DNA of 64,000 nt, taken from contig CAUYLG010022222.1 in the NCBI GenBank assembly GCA_963573385.1, positions 20,224 through 84,223 of the forward strand, written 5' to 3'. Below, one piece after another: positions 55,310 to 64,000 of the stretch. The stretch is from Cacajao melanocephalus (taxonomy: Eukaryota; Chordata; Mammalia; Primates; Pitheciidae). Below the pieces are notes generated by a model, which was not told where the DNA came from, made no database searches, and saw nothing but the letters and a program-made list of their open reading frames with translations. Each line of letters starts with the position of its first letter. The first letter of the stretch is position 1. The position numbers were made by a program, and so were the translations under genes.

Positions 55310-55913
55310 ATTATTCCATACACGGAAAACAAACTATCTTATAAAATAGAGGAAAAATAAATTTTATTTACAATAGCAATAAAATAATCAATTTTAGAAC
55401 AAATTAAACCAAGAAGCTCATAAATCTTTTAAGTGAAAGATATGTGAATGAAGAAAATCAGAGAGGACACAGATAAATTTTAAAATATTTTATTTCTATT
55501 GAAAGAGTAAGTAGGCTGGGCATGGTGGCTCACGCCTGTAATCCAAGCACTTTGGAGGCCAAGGCAGGCAGATCACCTGAGGTCGGGAGTTCAAGACCAG
55601 CCTGACCAATATGGTGAAACCCCATCTTTATTGAAAAAAAAAAATAAGTATTGTGAAGCTGCCATTATTATTTAAATTGATCTCTAGATTCAAAAAACTC
55701 TCTATCAAAATTCCAGTGTTTTTTTCCCACAGTAATGAAAAATACAATTCTAAAATGTACATGAAACTACAATAAACTTTGAGTAGCCAAAGCAATCTTG
55801 AGGAAAAAGAACAAAGCACAAGGACATCATACTTTATAATTTCAAACTATATTTCAAGACTACAGTAATAAAAACAGAATGAAATGTGCAGAAAAATAAA
55901 AAAACCCAATGAA
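55310..55913 (+). mobile_element. LINE-1 ORF2 fragment split by an Alu arm
   Basis: Late ORF2 text: tttacaatagcaataaaat before the Alu, then tcaaaattccagtgttttt and gtagccaaagcaatcttgag after it. Confidence 0.75.
55514..55645 (+). mobile_element. Alu left arm in the LINE-1
   Basis: Left arm only, from ggctgggcatggtgg to an A-run. Confidence 0.92.
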
Positions 55914-55977
55914 ACAGAAACTATTATTCTCATGCATTTCAGATGTGATGCAAAAAGAGAATTTAAAACATAGTTTA

Positions 55978-56461
<484 letters not shown>

Positions 56462-56606
56462 CTATGTGAGAGTATAATTTTTAAAATAATTTCAGGCTTC
56501 CCAGAAACTAATTTCTTTAGATCACAGCTTCCCAAATCACTTTAAAGACTGGCTTTCTTCTTGACTTTAGACCTCTCATCCATGTCATCTGTTGTGTTCA
56601 CTCTCA

Positions 56607-56741
<135 letters not shown>

Positions 56742-57155
56742 TTATGTTCTCCGATTACCAACTTAGTAATGTGCTCAGTAAAGAGGCTATAACAGAATAT
56801 TCTAATAAATTTATCCCAATATACTAATTTATAGCAGAAATGCTTAAATATTTAGAAAATATTTTAATTTTGTAGGTTCTTAATTTCATCTGGTACTACC
56901 GAATCAAAAATTGGTGATGACAATTAGATTTTAAGGTATAAAAATTTTATGCCACTAAACTTCTGAAATTACCACTAATCTAAAGTGAAGGACACAAATT
57001 AGCTCAGAAATATGCAAAGTTCAGGTCAAGATGAAACATCTTTAAGAAATTCTTTTCTAAACAGACAAATCCCCAGGATTTTCCGGAAAACAGAAATCTG
57101 AAAGTATAAGTAACCAGAGAACATTCTACAAAAGAGAAATTAAACCTTTAGTTTA

Positions 57156-57344
<189 letters not shown>

Positions 57345-58260
57345 TTACAAAGTGTATATGAGCAGAATTTTTCATTTGACTCAAGGTAAAATGAGAAAGT
57401 GAATAAAACCAGTTCTGACTCAGAAGAGTGAATGAAATTATTCAATAAAATAATTGTTAACACACAAATGTTTTCTAATGTATTCTCTAACTCTGAGAAA
57501 ACAGAGTGGCATGATATCCACACATCAGTGTATATATGATATTTGTCTGGACGATAAAGTATAAAGTTGAGGACATAAACACTAACATGTACATCTCTGA
57601 GTGCTATGTTTACATAATACAGAATGGGCTGTGCATATTTTTCTGATGAAAAACATATTTATATTTTTCAGATAAAATAAACGTTGCATTAGAAGGTACT
57701 ACTCAAATTTTATGTGTATAATAAACTGGACATCTTGTTAATGCAGTTTATTTTTTCAGGAGATCTGAAATGGAGTCTGAGTTACTGAATTTCTAACAAG
57801 CTCACCAGTAACACCAATGTTTTGGCCCCAAAAGAATATTTTGTCAAACATCCAGTAAGTGGAAGAGCCTGTGGTTTTTTTTCAGTTTTTCTGGCCTGTA
57901 AACAAAGATGAGAGCTTTCATTTACCAAAGAAAGATAAATGTAAAGAAAAACTAAACAAACAAACAAAAAACAAAAAACCACAAAAAAACAGCTGCGAGA
58001 ATATGTGATGGCTTATGCACATCAGCTGCACAAATAAACTTCATGATAAAGAGAAAACTAACTCTATAGTGAAAAAATCTGTAAGCTTATTAAGCAAGTG
58101 AGTTATTAACATCAACTGCACTAGGACAAGTTTTTATAATGTGCTGATACACCCAGAAGGACACAGCATCACTACTGAGATACTGCCCACACTGAAGTAA
58201 ATTGCAGTGTGAATTTAACCATAAGAAAACATCAGTTTTATGGAAAGTTCAAGATGCAGT

Positions 58261-61200
58261 TAACTTCCACGTTCTACAATTTTGAATAGTGATTTCAAGT
58301 AGTCTTTCTTTAACAGCCTAATAAGCAGGTATTTCCTGATAATTTTTTCAGAACTTTCTGGATAAGAAACGCCATCTTGTCTTAAATTAGCAGTTTCTTA
58401 AGCATAGAATACACAGAGATAATAAAGAACACAGACAGAACCTCAACATTACATGTTCTCCATCTTTACTAAGAACCCCAGGTTTTCCCCATAGAAATAT
58501 TGAATATCCACACCTTTCCATGTTCAACAGCCACAAAGGGAACATTTTTAATACTGCAGATCAAAAATTCATGGTGAGAATTCTGCATGGCATATAAGAA
58601 GCCATGATGTAGAGAAGGCTCTGATACATAGAGAAGGAATATTTTTCAGAAACCCTCTCTGGAGTATTATTAGCATCAGTTAGAAAAATGAGGCACAGCA
58701 GAGTCCTTAAATTCAGCACTCTTGTAACAACACAAATACTTCTGATACAAGTTAAGACAACCATTCTCTATCTTAAAGTATCATATTACTTGCTGGCTCT
58801 TTAAAGTTTACAAAGAAAACAGAAAGCAGCAATTTCTGAGTAAGTCTGCGTTTGGAAAACAACATGTGCACATGTGCTAATGAAATGTTTATTAAGCAGA
58901 TACTATGCGCTCAATAGGATGCTACAGAGCACTCTGATAACCCATTATTTGATTTAATTCTAATGACACCCTTTGAGTTGATACTAAGTGTTCAATAATT
59001 CCAAGGATTTAGAATGAGGACACAGCATTTTTATTTTCTCTGTTTAGCTGTCATTGATTTTTTTTAAAAAATGCATAGAATAATATCTGCCTATATACAA
59101 AGGTGGGAGGGATACAGATAGAAATAGTTTAATGTAATTTAGATCAATTTTCATTGTGTTTATATTTACTATTTTGTGACTTGTGAATCAACTACTGTAT
59201 CTGCAGGAACAGGAAACAAGTTGCTAAATGAAATGTCTCTGCAAACACTGGTTTGAATAAAAAATTTAAAAATTAAGACCCTATAATACTTATTTCATAT
59301 TTTCCATTTTTCTGCTTTGGGTTTCAGAAAATTGTGAGTCCCAACTCCAAAATGGCAACAGGATTTTTCACCCAAAACACTGATCTATTCTAGTTAGTTC
59401 TGCGAGGCAAGACTCCAGGTTAGGGCCAGACCTAAATAAGGCCTTCCAAAAGGGTGAATCTGAACAGAGCTGGGGCAGGGTGTAGAGCTGATGTAAAACT
59501 TTGTATTTGATGCCACTGGGGAGTATTTTTAGTTCTGTTTCTCTTTTTCTAAGCTCACCAAAAGAAACAAAGAAAAAAAAACTTAAATCTCAGATTTGTG
59601 TAATTTTAATATTTTTTTTTAGCCACTGCCCTTTCAATTTTATATCACATACAAATAAGCAATTTAAACAAATCCCTTAAGGTTTTCTAGATTAATTTTT
59701 TAGAAGATAAATAAGTATTCTTAGAAAGGTTAAAAAAATACAAATAAGTCTTTGTTTATTAATATATGTTCAGGTATAGTCATCAGAAATCACAGCAATA
59801 TAAAGAAAATGGCCCAAATAAAGCCCATATTTTTGCACACACCTATTTATTGTACCCACCATATGATGCATAATCAAACCACTTATCCAGTTGCTAGTCT
59901 AAACTAAAAGTTCTTGTATGGTAGGGACCATGACTGCTTCATTTATTTTTCTAATGACTATATGAAATGAAATCAATTAGTTTATCTGTTTGAGTCTCCA
60001 GACCTCGTCCCTTGTTTTTCACCCAAATACCAGGGAACCAGAGAAACTCTCATCTGGGTACCAATCAAAGACATCTCGTGTATGAGGGGAGGAACAAACA
60101 CAAGATGACTCATTCATTCATTTTACACTAAGAAGCAAAATTAACCACTCTTGTCAGCCTGACACAATTCTGTTCTGGAGATTCTCAAATGTCTCAAAGA
60201 TGCCTAGGTGATTGTGAGAGCATTTCCAGTGACCCTGGACTGATGGTGCAATAGTGAGCCAACAGGAGAGACTCAAGCTGATTTTAAATAGAAAATAAAA
60301 CTACTCTGTTGGAGCTCCAGAACCTGGGTCACCTGTAGTGATTAGCTAGCTTTTAGTTATGTAGAAGGACAGGAATATTCTACTCTAGTACCACATTTTA
60401 CAAGTAGGTGTAGTTGTGCTCAGGGCTCTGGATACTTTGCAGCTTTGATCTCTCACTTCTAAGATGCTTGTTTACGCTTAGAGTTCTGCCATCAGATTCT
60501 ATTTACACCTGGAGCCTCTCACGTAACTATATCAGATGAATATACAAGATGTAAAAGGGTCAAAGAGCCACGATCTCTAAGGAAGGATCTCAAATGTCTA
60601 TGTTGACATCTCACAATGCATAAAATGCCTCCTGTTGATTTTCTGTACATTCTCAATCTAACGTCCGGCCCTGTTTTGCAAATTCCAGGCAGAAGCCAGA
60701 CCTTATTTGCAGATTCTAGATAAAATCAACATCACTCTGCATTTTTGGCTGTTACAGAAAGTAGAGTACAATCAAAGGAGAGATCTACTCACAGAGGCTG
60801 CTCTAGAAAATTCCAAATAATATTTTACCTTAAAAAAAGCTGACACAATACGAATAAAAGTAGGCAGTTTATTTGGGCCACGCTTAATTACTGTAGCTTG
60901 AGAAGAAATATTCTATTCAAAATACCTGGAATCTGCACTTTGATTAGCAGCAGTTGCAAGTGGATTTGTGAAGGCAAAAAAAAAGAAAAAAGAAGAGAGA
61001 GAGTGGGCTGATACAAACATGTTTGTGAGAAATTCTTATTTAAATAAATAACTTCAATTATTGATGGACTGTACATTGTTAAGGCTAAGGGCATAAAATT
61101 AGGTGTCTAGTGTGACATTATTAGTTTACTTGTGGCAACAGTGAACAGTTTCAAGAGATGAATACAGAGTTTAAAGAAAAGAAAAAGACATACTTGTGCT

Positions 61201-62327
61201 CTTATTTTAATGCATCTCTGAGTTTTATAAGTAAAAAGACTTGCATTCCTCAAATAAATAAATCTTTTTCTTTTTTTTTTTTTTTTCAAATTTCAAGACC
61301 TACATTTAGAATTCAGAGCTGCAGATTTAGGTCCCAGATGGGTGGACTTACAGTAAGTGTTACCTGCAATTGTGAACATTTTAGCAAGAGGAGGGAAAGA
61401 GAAGTGGAGATTCTCATGTCTCCATGTCTACTCAGTGCACACGTTATTACTCTGATTGTGTTTCTGGGCTCCACAGTCTCTGAATCAGTTTCAGGTCTGA
61501 AGATATAAGAGTCACTAAAAGAAGGAAAATGATTAATATCTGCCCTATATATTTTGTAGAAATCGGGTCTAGCTCCTCTAGAAGTGACTGTAGAGGGCTA
61601 TAGATACCAATTAGGCAGAGACACAATTCTGCCTGCATATTTAGGTGACAGCATGCATTTTACAGTGTAATTGTGAGTTGACTGGAAGCCTGAGAGGGAA
61701 AGTCTGCTCTAAAGTAAAGCTTGGTTGACATCTTATGTGTTTATATTATGTCTGGTAATTCTACACTGTTTGGGAAATATAATTTAAAAAATATTTTCAG
61801 CCCCAGAGAAACCACAGTAATAGAACAGAAAGAAAACTGTTTCATTACACAATTAAATCTGGATGTCACATGTATTACAGTCAGTCTGCTTAAGAGAAAG
61901 AAAAGAAAGATGGTTACCATAATTAGTTCACAAGTAGAATTTACAGTATCATGTCATAAATAGTTCATCCTAAATTCACCTGGTCCTTGGGGAGGCCATC
62001 CATATATGCTAATTGTTATATCAATGACAAAATAAGCTTTTCACATCTTCATGACAGAAGACAGTTTTGCAACTTGAAGCCAGGTGCCAGCTTCAAGTAG
62101 ACTTTCACTCTTCTACAAAAGTGGTTGAATAGGGTGCTATCTTTTTGGCTACTTGCATTTTAAAGCAGTGACTCTCTCTACTCCCTGAGGACTGGGCTAG
62201 AGCACTCCTGCTTCCTCTCTTCTGGTGGCCAGTGTCCTCTTTTTTTTCCTACAGCACAGCGCTCACAGCTTGCAGCTCGCATCTTAGGTGAATGCCAATT
62301 GTCACAGCAGCATTTTAGTGTCACCTC
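58261..62327. other. Upstream (intron 1 or 5') region of the zinc-finger gene
   Basis: Largely unassigned. One MIR-like piece is listed separately. A possible L2-like phrase lies near 59920 (gtatggtagggaccatgact), and a poly-T run at 61269-61286. I searched the minus strand for the usual GC-rich ZNF exon 1 ending at a start codon and did not find one. Confidence 0.5.
58880..59030 (+). mobile_element. MIR-like fragment
   Basis: Phrases gcagatactatgcgctcaat, then tttgatttaattctaatgac and gaatgaggacacagc follow the MIR core in order. Confidence 0.55.
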
Positions 62328-62342
62328 AAAGAGTGAAGCCTG

Positions 62343-62665
62343 GCCAGGTGTGGTGGCTCAACTTGTAATCCCAGCACTTAGGGAGGCTGAGGCAGGCAGA
62401 TCACAAGCTCAGGAGTTTGACAGCAGCCTGGCCAACATGGTGAAATCCCCATGTCCACAAAAAATTTAAAAAAAAAAAAATTACCTGAGCATGGTGGTGG
62501 GCGCCTTTAATTTCAGCTACTCAGGAGGCTGAAGCAGGAGAATCGCTTGAACCCAGGAGGTGGAGGTTGCAGTGAGCCAAGATTGCACCACTGCGCTCCA
62601 GCCTGGGTGACAGAGTGAGAGACTCTGTCTCAACAAAAAATAAATAAATAAATAAAAATAAAAAT
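62343..62665 (+). mobile_element. Alu with an (AAAT)n tail
   Basis: Sense Alu with an enlarged A-rich middle linker. Flanking aaagagtgaagcctg / aaaaagtaaagcctg (62328-62342 and 62666-62680). Confidence 0.95.
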
Positions 62666-62734
62666 AAAAAGTAAAGCCTGAGCTGCAGGAGGAGAGCCTG
62701 CAGGACTCCTGGGTAGAACTGTACCTTCACAATA

Positions 62735-63223
62735 ATGGGAATGAGAGTATTATTTAACCCAGTTTCTATTTATAATGGTGACATGGAAAAAATACTGCCG
62801 GAATTCCAACCATGCGTCCAGATAGAGATATATCCAAGAGTTCTCACTGTGGCAGCTCACATCTTTCACAGACATTATGGGTTGAAAGCATGCATCCAGA
62901 TAGAGATAGCTCCAAGAGTTCTCACCGTGACAGCTCACGTCTTTCACAGACATTATGGCGTACTAATAGGGCTTCTAAAACAGATACACAAAGCATTCAA
63001 AAGCAAAACAGCTCTCAATCTGAGGAAGATTGTATTGAGAGAAAAAAAGAAGTTAAAAGTGTCTTATGAAAAAACTGAGATTATATATAAGATTGAACAA
63101 GTCAGTCAGAAAATATTTCTTTTAAAAGAATTTCTCTCTAAATACCCAAAGTGCATAGTTACTCTCAACATGAGAAACATGAGTGTTAAGAAAAAAGGGG
63201 GCATATTATTAGCAGAATTTTAA
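62735..63223 (+). other. Unexplained open frame over a 78-bp duplication
   Basis: A 162-codon frame opens here, and a second frame (62812-63069, 85 codons, Ser-rich with repeated PDRD-SKSSH units) is open over the same bases. The 78-bp unit 62811-62888 repeats from 62889 with six differences in the first 70 bases. 78 is a multiple of three, so both frames survive the duplication. I recognise neither protein and see no splice or promoter signal. It may be a retrocopy fragment of an unknown gene, or chance. Confidence 0.3.
62811..62958. repeat. 78-bp tandem duplication, two copies
   Basis: Copy 1 starts catgcgtccagatagag, copy 2 starts catgcatccagatagag exactly 78 bases later; the match runs for 70 bases with six substitutions. 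Confidence 0.95.
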
Positions 63224-63410
63224 AATATTTTTTTCATCTCTGCTGCTTTCTAATCTTCTAGCCATTGAATGCAGAATCTATATTCAAATATAGCTGAAAA
63301 CTTCCACCAGCACTTTTTGATAAAAAATTAAAATCTGACTGTGTTAATGTTGTACTGAACCGAGCACAGAAAGTTAACACCAAGACAAAAGTAGGCCAAA
63401 TTGCAGGGTC

Positions 63411-63416
63411 TTTATT
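63411..63416 (-). promoter_or_regulatory. LTR polyadenylation signal
   Basis: AATAAA followed by gaccctgc, in R/U5 position of the minus-strand LTR. Confidence 0.6.
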
Positions 63417-63479
63417 GCCGGCGACCATGGAGGACTCAGGTCTCTCCAACCCGTGGCCCCGGAGGGAGGTGTCAATACC

Positions 63480-63486
63480 TTTTATA
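63480..63486 (-). promoter_or_regulatory. LTR TATA box
   Basis: TATAAAA on the minus strand, 64 bases before the LTR's AATAAA. A start site would fall about 30 bases downstream, in the GC-rich stretch near 63450. Confidence 0.55.
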
Positions 63487-64000
63487 CCTTTCTCCTGGGT
63501 AAGGGTTTGTGGCGGGGTTGGGTGTGAAGGGATTCAAACATTTAGGGGATTCCGTAAATCATCTCCCGGGCAGAGAGGAGGGTGCAGGTCTCCGGACATT
63601 CCAAGGACTAGAGGACACATTGTGGATATATTGTCACTTCGACTGTTACTTAAGTGGCTTACAAAAGTCAAGATAAGTCTTAGTTTGCAAATCATCTGGG
63701 TTGTAGTAGAAATAACAGATCTTAGTTATTTATTACAGGGCGCAGGGGCCATGATGGAATTAGCTTGGGCTGTTTATTCTAGTCACTACCGGGAAGTAAA
63801 GGCTAGTAATTTTGGCAGTTACTGATAAGGAAGGTATGCAGCCTTTGCAGAGAAAGGCTAGCAGTTTTATTTACAGAAGCCAAGGCCAGCAGTTATTGTG
63901 AGGAGAATGGGGCAGCTGTTAACAATTTATTTTAAAACACAACTTTGTCTTTTATAAAATAGTGTTGTTCAGGTTCTAACTTTAGGCCAGCTATAGCACA

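Larger units (their letters stand above)
63356..64000 (-). mobile_element. LTR of an endogenous retrovirus, antisense, reaching the window edge
   Basis: On the minus strand it begins tgtgctatagctgg at base 64000 and ends gctcggttca at 63356, so it has TG...CA borders and is at least 645 bp. It carries a TATA box (63480-63486) and an AATAAA (63411-63416) in the order of U3-R-U5, with a short R and U5. Class I (ERV1) origin is my guess; the family is not assigned. The internal side (below 63356) shows no clear primer binding site, so it may be a solo LTR. It points toward the zinc-finger gene, whose exon 2 begins 6 kb away. Confidence 0.75.

Overview
This window is vertebrate nuclear DNA, almost certainly from a primate and most likely human. 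It carries nearly thirty Alu elements or arms, a nearly full-length LINE-1, THE1/MST-type LTRs, a class II endogenous retrovirus remnant, a 7SL RNA pseudogene and an RPL34 processed pseudogene. The only convincing protein-coding gene is a KRAB zinc-finger gene of the ZNF91/ZNF254 clade on the minus strand. That gene type is typical of the ZNF clusters on human 19p12 and 7q11, but I cannot fix the chromosome from sequence alone.

Layout. 1-676: RPL34 processed pseudogene split by an Alu. 677-5451: a decayed betaretrovirus-like provirus (reverse transcriptase and integrase pieces, an env trace, polypurine tract and 3' LTR), interrupted by an Alu arm and by an antisense LINE-1 5' end. 5452-12177: a 6.7 kb, about 95% pyrimidine tract directly against the LTR end. 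12178-27245: mostly unassigned DNA with Alus, a MER1-type DNA transposon, L2 and MIR fragments, the 7SL pseudogene and decayed LINE-1. 27600-29600: a paralogous block with an orphan KRAB exon pair, minus strand. 30540-36836: a nearly full-length LINE-1, plus strand.

38900-57317: exons 4, 3 and 2 of the KRAB zinc-finger gene, read right to left. Splice sites and phases are intact, and one uninterrupted frame runs for about 763 codons with 18 good fingers. Its 15.2 kb intron 3 is packed with Alu, LINE-1 and LTR insertions and holds a perfect 36-bp inverted repeat at 55210-55285. 57318-64000 is upstream sequence: no exon 1 was recognised, there is an unexplained open frame with a 78-bp duplication, and at the far right an LTR points toward the gene with a TATA box.

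How the parts fit. The zinc-finger protein would be a nuclear repressor, with KRAB recruiting TRIM28 and the fingers reading DNA, probably of transposable elements as is known for several family members. The orphan KRAB exons at 28 kb and the intact pair at 57 kb are duplicates in one orientation, as expected from tandem growth of a ZNF cluster. Everything else is transposon and repeat history. I did not find a new biological system. The most unusual structures are the polypyrimidine tract and the perfect hairpin.
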